Positions 22,016 through 33,732 of a DNA stretch of 64,000 bases are shown here, in pieces. The notes under the pieces are model-generated. The model worked only from the letters and a program-made list of their open reading frames with translations, was not told the DNA's origin and did no database searches. The position numbers and the translations under genes were made by a program. The DNA comes from Atriophallophorus winterbourni (lineage: Eukaryota; Platyhelminthes; Trematoda; Plagiorchiida; Microphallidae), in NCBI GenBank assembly GCA_013407085.1, contig JACCGJ010011312.1, forward strand, positions 50,029-114,028, read 5' to 3'. How positions within the stretch are numbered: position 1 is the first letter of the stretch; every line of letters begins with the position of its first letter.

Positions 22016-23661
22016 GTGAACTATCGTGCTTCCTGTGCCGAGTTACAAAGCACAAGTTTCGCACAACTAGATTACTCCGATCTGGATATTCATTGGCGTA
22101 TTCTCTTACAGAACCTGAAATCTATATTGGAGGAACATTCAATATTTATTTTGAAGAAAACGTCTCAACGTAATAAATTTTTACTACGAAGCAGGAATAA
22201 AAAGTGGATGAAACAAAGGACAATTGCATGGAACTTTCACAAGGCTACAAACATAGCTGATTCTTGGGCAAAATTTACACCAATGCAACACAAAGTTATC
22301 AGCTTCATTCGAAATGATATACAACCTTTACAATCGCAATTAATTTCTCAGATGCACCAGAATCCGAAGCTTTTGTATAGATTCGTAAGCGATGGAACGA
22401 ATATGAAATCAGGAGTCTTTGCCCTAAAAACTTCGTCTGGCTTCACAGAATCCATTAATCAGACCGCTGACTGGTTAGCCGACTTTTATGCCAGAGTTTT
22501 AGCGTCAAAATCCACGGAGCCAGATCAGGAACCAACCGACCGACCTTAAGTGAAATATTGATTACTCCGCCGGTGGTAGCGCAGCACATACTAAAATTGA
22601 ACGTAAAGAAATCTCTAGGACCAGACGAGATAACTCCAAAGCTCAAACACTGTCATGCGCAGTTATCTGAATCACTATCCTGCATGTTTAATAATTTGCT
22701 CCAAGCTGGCGTGGTACCAAAAGACTGGAAACTGGGACAAATAATACACATTTACAAAGGTGGTTGCCGTGCTGAAGTTATAACTTACAGGCCGGTGACA
22801 TTGCTGTCTCTGGTATCAAAAGTTTTTGAGCGGATAATAACCGCAGAAATAGTGCGACATCTGGAAACCTACCAAATTTTAGCAGTTGCCCAACATGGAT
22901 TTCGCAGAAATCGCTCTTGTCTAACAAATTTGCTGAGAAGCTCAGACGATTAGACGAGGGTTGTAGACGAGAGAGACGCTGTATTCATGCATGCTACTTG
23001 GACATTACTAATGCATTTGACAGAGTTATTCATAATTTACTGTTAAATAAGCTAAAAAAAACACGGTATTGTAGGAAGACTATATGAATTGATAAGTGAT
23101 TACCTCAGAAACAGACACATCAGAGTTCGAGTGGACTGCATATTATCGAAAAAAATCGATGTCACTAGCAGTGTTTCACAAGGCTCAGTGCCTGGACCAA
23201 TACAGTTGCTAGTTTATATATGAACGATACACCAAAACCAAATGACAGTAAGATGGTATTGTTTGCTGACGATATAAAAGTGTTGAGGCGAATCAGGTAT
23301 GCTGATAATTGCATTTTGCTGCAAAACGATTTGAATGCTTTGTACAAGTGGTCATCCGAAAAAATGTCATTGAATAGGCAAAAGTCGAAGATCATTCAGA
23401 TCGCTCGTGACCTCGGCTTTTCCTATCCATACAAGCTCGGCGACATAAACCTGGAGTGAACCGAAGAAGAAAAGTACCTCGGTGTCTGGATTTACGGTAA
23501 TTTGAAAAATGGTCTACAATGCGAAACCGTTTAAAAAAGCGCGTCTCCTGGCTGCTCGGTATGATACGGCGGATATTTGGACGTTTTACTCCAGGGTGGT
23601 TTCCTCTTATGATGAACACATATATACACCCGATTATAGACTATGCCGCACAAGCCTGGAC
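22016..23661 (+). pseudogene. LINE F linker and reverse transcriptase
   Basis: 22016-22549 is the EN-RT linker (MHQNPKLLYRFVSDG, TADWLADFYA). 22558-22953 has KKSLGPDEITPKL, VVPKDWKLGQIIHIYKGG, YRPVTLLSLVSK, AQHGFRRNRSC. After breaks, CYLDITNAFDRVIH and 23220-23458 with MVLFADDIKV (FADD intact) follow, then the connection domain up to DYAAQAW at the hAT insertion. At least four frame breaks. Confidence 0.75.
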
Positions 23662-23870
23662 CAGACAATAACGAATACTTCGCTTTGGGATTTAAAGCGA
23701 AGCGAAGTTGCGAAGCGAAGCGAATATTGTTGAATATTCGCTTCGCTATCGCCATGGCGAATGGCAAAATAAAACTTCGCTAAAAATTCGATATACTTAG
23801 CTTCGCTTAAAACGAAGTGCAAGTTCAAGCTTCGCCGTAAACGAATATTGGCGAAGTCTTCGCTAAAAGC
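23662..23870. repeat. hAT left terminal and subterminal repeats
   Basis: After the terminal repeat the sequence is packed with GCGAAG/CTTCGC hexamers in both orientations (more than ten in ~200 bases). Subterminal motif clusters are transposase-binding sites in hAT elements; that role here is inferred. Confidence 0.75.
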
Positions 23871-24169
23871 GAAGAGTGTTCAATTTTGTACTTTAATATT
23901 TTAACCCTTTGTCTACGGGAATTGTTTTTGATGTTGACACTTGTTGACACTAGACTGGCTCTAAAAAGAGTCTTGCGAGGATCAGATGACAGACACCGCC
24001 AGACAAGTGCGACTGAAGGTACGACGTAAGCTACTTAGCAACCGACTGCTTGTTTAATTGCTATAAGCTAACATTTGAGGTGGTAACTAGAGTTATCGTC
24101 AGTAGACAAAGGGTTGTATTTTTTGTACTTTAATATTTTAAATGTATTCGCGCGGGTATGTGACCAGAT

Positions 24170-25236
24170 GCGAAGGGCGTGGGTGTTTTGATCTGCTTGG
24201 GTGTTGGTCGCTCTGCGTGGTTGCTTGCCGGCTTGCCTTGGCGTTTGTTTCTTTTGCGTGCGTGGTTGGAGCTGCTCTTGGACAACTTGGCCCCTGCCGC
24301 CGCACCATTCATTCGGATGCCGGAACCCGCTTGCCAAGATCTTGAAGGTTTCCTTATTGAGCATCATGACCTTGATCTTGATCCGGAATTGGCCTTTGGC
24401 AGCGTCGACCAGTTCCACTCTCAACCAGCCCCAGTTCCTCCCTATGTCAAGGAGATGAATGAGTGGATGGCGTCTCCCCTGGAAAGGTAGGACATCGACG
24501 TGCCTCAGTACTGGAAGATGAAGGCCAAGAAGCTCCCTCTACTAGCCAAATTCGCCCAGTAAGTTTTTCTAAAGTTAAAGAACACTTGATTTCCGTAAGA
24601 TTATAATTTATTCTCGTTATTCGCCATACTCCGCTATAATATTCGCTAAACTTCGCCATACTTCGATATTATTCGCTATACTTCGATATATTATTTTCTA
24701 TTCTTAGATGTGGTATTGTTATACTTTGATATAGTATTGCTTTACTTCGAAATAGTAGTTCAATTTTTGCACAAATGGACCCCCTGGAACCTAATACAAA
24801 ATACTCAACCTGTCTCATTTTCTTTTAGGATGGTCTACGCCATCAGGGCTACCTCGGCCTCATCAGAGAGGGTCTTCTCGGAACTGGACTCGTGACCAAG
24901 CCACCCTGAAGACTTCTGAACAATGAGAGGGTCCGAAAGCTCGTCTACATTCATGACAATTACGAGAGAGTGCTCCCCTACAGTAAGAGGATGAAGCTCC
25001 GCATCCAGGAGTTCACCAATGGCGAAGGTACCAGCACACAGAGTCAGCAGCAGCTCAAAGACCAGGATGACCCTGAGGCCAACCGTAAGGATGTCGAGTT
25101 TGTCGACACCCAGGAGCTCACGGCGGGGGCCTTCTCCCCTCTGACTGGAGGCAGCCGGACCAGTTCCGGCACCAGGTCCAGGTCCAGAACCCCCGTCTCA
25201 GAGACCGAGTCAGAGGAGGAGCCTAATTGCCTTTGA
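24170..25236 (+). pseudogene. hAT transposase, C-terminal part with one intron
   Basis: Upstream exon ~24170-24560: acidic stretch, then KEMNEWMASPLER, stop, DIDVPQYWKMKAKKLPLLAKFAQ-type WWK/LA motif region. GTAAGT at 24560 and a TTTTAG at 24832 bound an intron of ~270 bases containing repeated ATTCGCTA/CTTCGATAT units. Downstream: ATSASSERVFSEL, the hAT dimerisation signature, then after a frame change LLNNERVRKLVYIHDNYER and an S/T/E-rich tail to 25236. The stops and frameshift make it non-functional. The exons are clearly GC-richer than the surroundings. Confidence 0.8.
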
Positions 25237-25319
25237 GATGAAGGTTTTGTATATTTCCAAAGCCAAAGCTCATGAAAAAGTCCTCCCTTGTCAAATAAAA
25301 GTTCTTTCGTTTTATTTTA

Positions 25320-25599
25320 GCGAGAATAGCGAATTTAAACGAATATTAGCGAATGATAGCAATTTATAGAAATGTTTTTTGTCGAAAACGAAGTTTTTGG
25401 GGACATCGAAGTTGAGCGAAGATTATTCGCTAATATTCGTTATGGCGAAGTGCGAAGCTTTGCTTCGCTTCGTTATTGCGAAGTGCACTTCGAATATTCG
25501 CTTTGATACTATTCGCCATTGCGAAGGGCAGTTAGGGCATCTAGAAAATTCGCTTCGCACTTCGCTTCGCTCCGAAAAAGTGACATTCGTTATTGTCTG
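25320..25599. repeat. hAT right terminal and subterminal repeats
   Basis: Mirror of the left end: many CTTCGC/GCGAAG and ATTCGC motifs (25380-25570), then the terminal repeat ending TTATTGTCTG at 25599. Confidence 0.75.
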
Positions 25600-25607
25600 G
25601 CCTGGAC

Positions 25608-26040
25608 ACCATGGCTCAAAAAAGACATCTTTTTTTCTGGATCGCATATACAAGAGAGCTACGAAGCTTGTCGTTGGACCCGAAAATATGTCAATTGCCG
25701 GGTGACTCAGACGACTGCAGCTGAGGAAACGTAAACAAAAAACGCGAGGTGCAACTGTTTCTCACCCCCTGGATATATTATTCCACCTTCGAACTCCCAG
25801 CAACAAACGTGGCCATGGTTGGAAGTTTGAAGTACCACATATTGAACGGAACTGCGTCAGGTATTTTTATTCGGTGCGTGTCTGTTTTGTTTGGAATTCC
25901 CTACCTTCCGATTTGTTGATCTCAAACAAAACGAAACTTGAAGAATATCTGAGAGCAAAACCGAATTTTTCCTCAACTATTAGTAAGATATTTGTATCTA
26001 TAGTTCCACTCTATGGGTATGGTAAATTTAATTAATTTTT
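25608..26040 (+). pseudogene. LINE F C-terminal region
   Basis: Resumes as TPWLKKDIFFLDRIYKRATKL directly after the hAT target duplication, then ends ...LFHLRTPSN, YFYSVRVCFVWNSLPSDLL, typical of the CR1-like C-terminus. Joined to 23661 without the hAT element it reads continuously (DYAAQAW|TPWLKKD). Confidence 0.75.
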
Positions 26041-26087
26041 CATCCATAAATCTTGAATCAGATTCTTACAGCCAACAAATATCGACG

Positions 26088-27650
26088 AATATCCAAAAAA
26101 GAATGCGCAATACTTAAAGAATTTGGATATTTTTATGTTCGAGTAACGCCGTTGGGCTTCAGCAAGTGTTTAAGGGGATGGTTCTAAGTAAGCAAGGTTT
26201 TGAATTCCAACAGGGGTTCAACCAGTATCCGTCGTTGGGTAAAATCATATACATTCAGTTTTAACATTTTCTCTTTGAAATGCAAATTTCTGTTACGGGA
26301 CACTAACTTTGTCGCACGAATATAAATCCAGTCAAGTAGTTCGATATTCTTTTCTTAGCCATGGTGTCCAGGCTCGGATAAAATATTCCATAACAGGACG
26401 TACATACGTATTAAAAATAGCCGGGGAAAAGTTTCGGCGGTAAAAATCCTGAATATCCTTTTACGAAGACTCAAGATACGACTGGTTTTATTGTACACTG
26501 TCCGGCAATAATGTCAAGGTTTAAGCGACACCCAGATTTAGAGATCGTATTCTGCGGTGATCCAGACAAGATATTGCGCGATAAACTGATACGTGTGGTG
26601 TATAGATTATACAAGCCACAGCATTTTATATTTTGCAAGTTTAAATGGCAACGCATTTGACTTGGGCCACGAAAATAAAGTGCACTGATTCCGTTTAATT
26701 GCCATTCAGTCATTAACAGACCTGACACGTTTCCATATTTTATTATCATCACCAAAAAGTATCAAATAACATCCGATATGCTGTACTATATCATTTATGT
26801 ACACCAAGAATAGAATTAGTTCAAGCACCGAGCCTTGCGGAATTCCACTCGTGACGTCTCTTTTTCTAGATAATGTGCTGCCAACGCGAACTTGGACGTG
26901 TCTATCACTAAGATAATCCCTCATCCAATTTAGCAATATTCCCGTTATTCCATAAGACCCAAGCTTTTTGATTAAGATGTTATGGTTAACTCCATCGAAA
27001 GCTTTGGAAATATCGATGTAGCGAGCATGTACAGACTCACCTTCGTCTATTGCCTTGGTATAATCCTCGAACATTGTAAGAAGATTAGATAAACAGCAAA
27101 AATTTCTTCGAAAACCTTGCTGTGCTGCAGTTAAAATATTTGGGTTTATAAAATGGTTTTTTGCACGCAGTCACAATGCGTTCCATTTATTTAGAGCTCA
27201 ACGGAAATAGCGTTACCGGTCAATTCACTCAATAATTTCAAACGAGGAGAATTTAGTAAAACTCGATACGGGATACAACGCTTAGAAATGAAGACAATTG
27301 AGTAAGACGTTACTAAAGCATTCCCGGTATCTTGGACAGACTGAGTCAATCCATTAGGGGTTTGTACAAAGAATAATTCTGATGTGATTCTTGATAGCTC
27401 ATTTACTATCTTGTAGAAAAGCTTAGGATTATTTCTCAATCCCTTAAGCAAGATCCATTTTAACTGCCTGCCATATTCTCGTACAAGAGTCGTGACGTTA
27501 ATCCGTATCTTACGGAATCGCTTCCAAGTTGCTTATTATGATATTCCAAGACTCTTTCTTTACAGTTAACCATTTCCTAGTTCGACTACGGATAACAAAC
27601 TAGTAGTTGTGGTTGCATTTGTCCAGCATAAAAATAAAGTTTTTGTCAAT
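26088..27650 (-). mobile_element. LINE family G, degraded
   Basis: Linker 27451-27191 (RNNPKLFYKIVNELS), RT 27074-26706 (RYIDISKAFDGVNHN, TSGIPQGSVLELILF, LILFGDDNKIW: the FADD box is FGDD), further pieces 26755-26471 and YVRPVMEYFIRAWTPWLRK near 26360-26420. A related fragment lies at 36390-36990. Confidence 0.75.
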
Positions 27651-27759
27651 CTTCGAATTCAGATAATTTATAAATGTATTGTAATATAAGCCCGAATGCA
27701 TGAAATCAAACTCCTGAGTTTGTGCATCCTAGAGACTTATATTTAAGGATTGAAATTGT

Positions 27760-29400
27760 TTTTTTCTGAAGGATTTTGTCTGTTTGCTTGTACAGTTATA
27801 ATCCAGTTAACCCTAAACCAGATTTCGTGTGGTTGTGCAATTGGATTCATCGTATGTTTCCGTGATTGTAACTCGTATGTCGCCCGTGACTGGTATATTT
27901 TATTATTAGTTGGGGCCAAAAATAGGATTAGCTCTAATGTACTCCGTAAAGTTCCGATTTGAATACAGTTAAACTGTTTAAGTGTACCAAATCGGCAGGT
28001 AGCGAATTCCAAACAATACACACTGGCACTAAATAACAAATAACAGCGGCAGTTCCTTATTGAGTGTGGTATTTACAACTTGCAAGCATGAACGCGGAGA
28101 TTGATATGAGTTCGAAAGTGGAATAATTTATTTGAGTGATGGAAAACAGTAGTGAGAATTTTGCATGCACGGATAAAATCGCCTCACTTTATCTTATGTG
28201 CCAGTGTCCTCGCTCAAGTCGTCTGAACCGCGTATGGTGTGATATAAGCGGTCCATAATATATTACTAGAGCCATGATGTCCTGGATTGGGCAGCATATT
28301 CTAGAACCGGGAGTATATAAATGTTCATCTTGAAAGGAAAACCATCCGGGAATAAACGGTTAAATATCTGTGTAACATATGAAGCAGCTTATCTTTGTAG
28401 ACCATTTTTCAAACAACCACAAATCCAGACACCAAGGTACAGTTCTTTCACTGTGTACTCTATGATTTGGTTACCGAAAAGCTAAGATCGCGACCGATCT
28501 GCAAGATCTTAAACTTTTACATATTTGAAGGCAGGTTATTTTGTAATGCCCGCTCATACAAAGCCTTCAGCTGTTTTTTAAAACAGAAAACAATCATTAA
28601 CATTTCTGATTATCCGTCATATTTTTAATGTTGCCAGCAAACGGAAGCGTGTTACAATCGTTTGGTATTGGTAAATCATTCATGTAGATCAGGAGCAATA
28701 TTTGTCCAAACACCGCTAGTGACATCGATTCGCTTTGATAACAGGAAATTCACAACAGCTCTGATACAGCTATTGCTAAGGTAAACTGGAATCCATTTAT
28801 AGATCTTTCCGATGCTACCGTGTTCCTGTAGCTTGTTTAAAAGTAAATAATGATTGACTCTGCCGAAATCCATAAATATGTCAAGCCAGAATGCATGGTA
28901 ATAAAAACTTGCATCTACAACACTACTATAAGCTTATCAGAAAGCGATTTTTGCGAAATCCGCGTTGAGCAACTGACAAAAGTCCGCATCTGTTTAGATG
29001 TTGTACTATATCTTCAGTTATTATTCGCTCAAGAACGTTTGATACTGAAGACAGCAATGTCACGGGCCTGTAAATTTTGTCATTAGAAAGGCAACATCCT
29101 TTGTAAATGGGTGTTATTTGTAAAAAAATTTCCGGCCTTTTGGTATCACAACAGCTTGAAGCAAATTAATAAACATGTTGGATAGAGGTTCAGTCATTTT
29201 CGTACGACAATTTTTTGAGCAGTAATGGTGTTATTCCTCTGATCCGGAGATTTATTTACATTTAATTTTCGTAAGTTCTGCGCAATCGACCCTCGGGTGG
29301 TCGTTCGGTCAAGTGGAATGATGGATACCTTAACTGTCTTCGGGGCTTTTGGCGCGAAAACTCCGGCATAAAGTCTGCTTATAGATCAGCGGTCACTATA
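27760..29400 (-). mobile_element. LINE family H, degraded
   Basis: The minus strand shows RPVTLLSSVSNVLERIITED and SVAQRGFRKNRF (near 29080-28930), an RT palm fragment at 28873-28676 (FGRVNHYLLLNKL, SKRIDVTSGV), and a C-terminal region near 28100-27940 (WNSLPADLVHLN). It resembles family F (same YRPVTLLSxVS block). Stops throughout. Confidence 0.65.
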
Positions 29401-29846
29401 AAGGAATAATTGAAACCAGACGAAATTTAGAAGACAAAAACACCATGTTTAATATCCATTCTATCATTTACAGTCGATATTAGTGCATTGAACTGTGTTG
29501 CATCTTGAAATTAAAACGCGATTGAAAAGCTTGTTTGTCATATAGATTGAGGCTGTGTTTTTAACTTCATGAAACGCTCATGCTCTTGCCCTTTGTTTCA
29601 TCCATTTTTCTGGCCTGCTTCGTAGTTCAAATTTATTATATTGAGAAGCTTCCAATAAATGAACTCGTCGTTTGATAAGAAAGATTTATTAAACTTCTAA
29701 CATATATGCAAATATGATGTCACCTTCCGTAGGGTTAATACATAATATCGTTAATCACTTATAGTCGCCTCATGTCTAAAACAAGCTAATTTTACTGGTC
29801 CCGTTTGACCTGTTTCAATATGCCGTAGGTTGTTTCTGTTCTCTGT
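29401..29846. other. No feature recognised
   Basis: AT-rich sequence between LINE H and a doubtful exon at 29847. Nothing supported. Confidence 0.35.
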
Positions 29847-30083
29847 GTGGAAAAGTTTGGCTACGAAATATCTCATTACTCATCGGATACGAGATATTCG
29901 CGTTCAAAATATTTGAACAAAAATGTGCTGTGTTGTAACAATGGCGTGAAATTCGATTGGATGCAAACCACAAAATTCTTTGAGCAGTGGTGTTTGATCA
30001 ATAAATATGGATACTTGTCAGAGAAAATTATCTCGCCAACTATTTTTGTCATAGTACGACTTGAAGCACAACAGTTGGATACG
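29847..30083 (+). CDS. Doubtful upstream exon of the prominin-like gene
   Basis: A 78-codon open stretch ending EAQQLDT with a good splice donor (ACG|GTGAGTG) in phase 0, matching the phase of the acceptor at 33259. It lacks a signal peptide, which prominins have, and its start is arbitrary. It may be chance. Confidence 0.2.
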
Positions 30084-30354
30084 GTGAGTGTGAAAGTTAT
30101 ACTATCATTGACCGGATTTCATACATTTCTTACACTTTACGAAAAATCTTCACTAATCTGATAAATAATTGTCGAATTCGCAATCATTCAATTATCGGTG
30201 CGTTATGGAATTGAGCTATACAACTCCACCAGATCTCTTTCATGAACACACCAAAAAACGATCTAGGTTTGAAGCAGTCAAACGATACGAAAATTTAAGC
30301 GAACTAAGTTATCATGTTTCTGCTCCAATCCTGCGCACTCGGACACTACAAAAA

Positions 30355-30640
30355 GCTCGTAATGATTTCGTTTATTTATGAAAGAAAAACTCATTTGCAT
30401 GCACTTCCATCACACACACACCATACGGCCGGTTTCTTACTGTTTGCACTCATCAGATAGGGCTGTATTATCATATTTCGCATGCGCTTGAAACAGTGGA
30501 AGAATGGTAAACAAGTTGTGTTTGTATGCCACTGTTGGATAAGCTTTGTACGACCAACCAGTTAAATCACATGATCCCACCCTAGACCATAAACGAAAAA
30601 GCTCATTTGCATGCAAGACAACTAGGCTATAAATGCAATT
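30355..30640 (-). repeat. Hammerhead repeat copy, decayed
   Basis: About 285 bases matching the 55.5-kb repeat (shared TTTGCATGC, GCATGCGCTTGAAACAGTGG, TATGCCACTGTTGGATAA). The ribozyme region is at 30421-30461 (minus): CUGAUGA and GAAA are kept, but stem II is broken (GUGC versus GUAA) and the U before the cleavage base is C, so it is probably inactive. Confidence 0.75.
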
Positions 30641-30999
30641 AAAAAATGCCCAGAATGTCACAATAATTACCAATTTTTCGTCGCTACGCCAAGTGTCACG
30701 TTGCGGATAGTTCAACCAGGCTATCTGGTTAACCGCATGAGTTCAAGACTTAGTTATTTCCACTATCTCCGCGTGCAGGCGTTCAACTTAAAACTTGTAT
30801 TTGTCTACACATTTGTCTAATACTGCATAGGAGTTCAATAGGCAATTTAGGGTGCTGAATTAAGTGCGACTTCCTCACCGTCCATGTTCTCAATAAAATC
30901 AATAATTTATGGTATAACAAGCTTATAGCTGGATGTCATTATAGGATATATATAGACGTTAGGAAGATCCACAGTTGTGTAGTTAGAAATAAATGTGAT

Positions 31000-31440
31000 G
31001 TATTGCCTCGTTATGACGGAAAAATGATCGGTAGGATAATCAATTTATATAAGCTGGTTGTAGGGTGGAATTACTAAGCATAAATATATCTAGTTTGTTC
31101 TGAAAATCCTTTCACTAGGTGATTGTACAACGTCTGACGATAAGTAGTTCCACGGGAAACAAACACGCATCGAAAAGAACAGCCAACAACAGTACGGGCG
31201 AGGTTTCGGGTATATCCAATCCCAATGACTGGCAAGATCGTAACCTATGGATATGTCCGCTTCCCGCTGTGTAATGCCATAATTGCTTTTTGTATGTGCA
31301 GGTGCGAATAATTTCCGCTGCCCGTTAAGCCTGCTTGCTCAATCCGAGTGTACATTGGCGGTTATGCACGGTAAGCCCTTAAAAGTGTTTTACATAAAAC
31401 CGGGGTGTCCCATATTCAAGCCAGCTAATTGACAGAGATG
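31000..31440 (-). mobile_element. LINE C-terminal fragment
   Basis: The minus strand gives LEYGTPV-like sequence, then MRVCFPWNYLSSDVVQSPS, the CR1-like C-terminal motif (RVCFVWNSLPSDVV in relatives). Frames are broken throughout. Confidence 0.45.
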
Positions 31441-32124
31441 AGGATGGATTAAACAGGTGGGTCAATTTGACAAGCGCACATTTTTGTTAGTGAACCTGAT
31501 GCGCTGCGAAGGACGATGAGTTCGAAATTGTTGCATGCGGTCACGAAAAGATGAAGTATCACATTCATGCAACAGGTGACCATTTTTCTTTAGGTACCGT
31601 AGTAATGAAGTCTTGTGATTTACAGAAAACCAAAAGAACCTGTAATTTAATCGTAATTATTCGAAATTTTAAAATGGATCAATGCTCCCACAAATTCTGT
31701 AGGTGTTTTCCTTTAAATGCTTTATAACATTCGGGTGTTTTTAGCGCTATCGGTTGCGTTTGACTTTCGTCCCGAAATAGCGTGTGGTTTGGATAGCGCT
31801 GGCTTTAAGAAAATACAACGGGATATATTTTTGATCGAACCTAGAATAATGTGCTAAAAGTTAATTTGTTGGTAAACAATAGTCTATCATTGTGCGAGAT
31901 TCTTTGTAAGTTTTTACAACTGAACATTTTAATTAAATTTAAAAATCACTCAATGTAACACAAAATTTCGCGCTGACAGATAAATAATTCATTTTAATTG
32001 TAAGAGGTAGCTAAGACACATTTTGTTGGTCCCTTGTTTTTCACCTTTACAACGTTTTCAAGGCCTGATATTATCATGCCATTCTGTACGATGTTTTTGT
32101 TTATTTTGGCCTGATGTTCATCGT

Positions 32125-32345
32125 ACACAAGCAGAACGGTTTAACCACATCTACATGCGTGTGGGTACGTTAATGAACAGGTTGGTCGTACTAACCTTAT
32201 CCAACAGTGGCAAACAAGCGCAACTTCTTAAACATTCCCCAATATTTCCAAGCACGCGAAACCTTATCACATTACCAGATGAGTGCAAATAGCACAAAAC
32301 CGGTCGTCTTATATATGATGAAAATACACTCAAATTTTATTCTTA
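32125..32345 (+). repeat. Hammerhead repeat copy, decayed (plus strand)
   Basis: Shares ACAGGTTGGTCGTAC and CCTTATCCAACAGTGGCA with the 55.5-kb copy in opposite orientation. The ribozyme region at 32266-32310 has stem II GUGC/GCAC and CCGGUCGU, but the core reads CAGAUGA and the GAA is AAA. Both changes should abolish cleavage. Confidence 0.7.
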
Positions 32346-33258
32346 TGTGACTTAAAATCAGAAATTGGCATTTGTACATACATGTGAGGCACAATGATGT
32401 TCGCATTCGATCTATGTTGGCTGATGAGTTTGGCCCTATTGGTAGAAAATAAATTCCGGTTGACCGTTCAATTTTGAAGTACTCCGTCAAATGGTATATC
32501 CAGACACTGATTATAAATCACTTCAACTGCATGCAAATATCGCTTATTGTCAGAGTAGTTCTTTCATGATGAAGTAGTAAAGAGAGTTGTAGCCTTCTAT
32601 TAATCGATGTATTGTTTGCGAACGATGAGGAAAATTGAACAAAGTCGGAGTTGAACGATTTGAGCTGAAGTCTGAATTCCAGTGTGTGTTAAGTTGGACA
32701 TTGTCGCAAAATGACCTACATAGAGCGATTGGTTTAGATGCTACATGAGGGGTAGTTCAGAGAAAATCACATAGAATGTTGCGTGATGTGTAACCAGATT
32801 GGCGAGTGGATACTTTGGTAATAGAGAAATGAAGGTAAGATGGCTGCAACAGCGGTCATTCAATGTAACGAGATAAATGTGATTTAGTTTTATGTAACGA
32901 TATAATGAGGAGTCAATATGTGTAAGGAGACAATTGAAATATCTCTGTCATGGGTTTTTGATTCCCATTCCTAGCGCGTTGCACATTCTTGATGAGAGAT
33001 TTTTCCTCCCGAATCTGATAGCATAAAATCTCCATATGCTTACATTATAAATCCATCGAAGGAGGACAAAAAAAGCGAATATAATTTCTTGAATGCGATA
33101 TAGCGTTTCGTAACGAATCATCAGTTGGCTTCGATTTACCTTGTAATTTTACGAGCCATTCTACTAGGGACCGTTTTCGATTGTTATTCACAAGCATATT
33201 GAAATGAAGTAACAAGTGTATTTCAACATTTTTATTACCATTCCTGACCTTCTTACAG

Positions 33259-33732
33259 AAAATGGCTGATCACGGTTTTGCTGTTCAATCGGGAAAACTT
33301 TTCCACAAAATCTCTCAAATCGTGGTCCCAAAAAGTTATGGCGGTGTGTTTAATTACATTTTGGAACCAACGTGTGACAAATCACTACCGTTCAAAACAC
33401 TGGTTAAACTCACAGAACAGCCGAAGAATGTTTGGCACCACGTGAAACGATTAGTTTTCACATCGACCCCTCTTATCGACGTCTATCGTTGGGTGATGCC
33501 AATCGGGAAACAAGATATTCACATCCAAAATAGAAATGTCATTGTACTGCTTTCCATCATGCTGTGTTTGTTTTGCCTGCATTTCAATTTTGCATTACTG
33601 ACAGTTTATTTGACAAATCGTGCCAAGCCTCGTGCAGTGAAACATAGAAATAGTTCAAGTGGAATTCTTCCGATTACCCAGCGCGGGGCACGCAGAGAAT
33701 ACAGACTCGCGTATTATTACAATACGGTAAAG
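33259..33732 (+). CDS. Prominin-like exon: N-terminal ectodomain and TM1
   Basis: Acceptor TTCTTACAG|AAAATGG, donor AAAG|GTGAGA, both phase 0. About 92 residues of ectodomain (FAVQSGKLFHKISQIVVP; single Cys in EPTCDK) precede TM1 (about 33538-33612, VIVLLSIMLCLF start) and a basic cytosolic stretch (NRAKPRAVKHR, QRGARREYR). Any ATG here lacks a signal peptide, so coding starts further upstream. Confidence 0.75.

Larger units (their letters stand above)
23662..25599 (+). mobile_element. hAT-family DNA transposon (1,938 bases)
   Basis: Terminal inverted repeats begin CAGACAATAACGAA and end with its reverse complement TTCGTTATTGTCTG. The 8-base duplication GCCTGGAC flanks both sides (23654-23661 and 25600-25607). 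CAG-type ends and 8-base duplications define hAT. The interior encodes the C-terminal part of a hAT transposase. Deleting the element restores the LINE F reading frame. No full transposase is present, so this is a deletion derivative. Confidence 0.93.
21440..26060 (+). mobile_element. LINE family F, split by a hAT transposon
   Basis: A plus-strand CR1-like element with EN remnants (21480-22000: GDGGGAALYFKQ, GVIYRSPT, KPTTLDLILTSN, GRSDHVGLEF), linker (22016-22549), RT (22558-23661) and C-terminal region (25608-26040). The hAT element occupies 23662-25599. The 3' end near 26052-26070 carries a TCTTGAATC-type tail. Many stops and frame shifts are present. Confidence 0.8.
30084..33258. other. 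Region upstream of / first intron of prominin-like gene
   Basis: Holds a decayed hammerhead repeat (30355-30640), a LINE fragment (31000-31440) and another hammerhead repeat (32125-32345). A small open frame at 30169-30381 is unassigned. No convincing signal-peptide exon was found. Confidence 0.4.

Noticed and set aside
24142..24345. Separate small membrane protein in the hAT interior (hydrophobic Leu/Cys-rich frame)
   Set aside because: Overlaps the transposase exon in other frames; the hydrophobicity comes from GC-rich antisense-like codons.
24068..24424. Minus-strand frame with basic and Gln-rich residues
   Set aside because: Opposite the hAT transposase remnant; no transposase motif on this strand.
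29847..30083. Confident first exon of the prominin-like gene
   Set aside because: Kept only as a doubtful feature: donor and phase fit, but there is no signal peptide and no recognised prominin sequence.
30437..30715. Minus-strand 92-codon frame
   Set aside because: Lies within the decayed hammerhead repeat, which is non-coding in its better copies.
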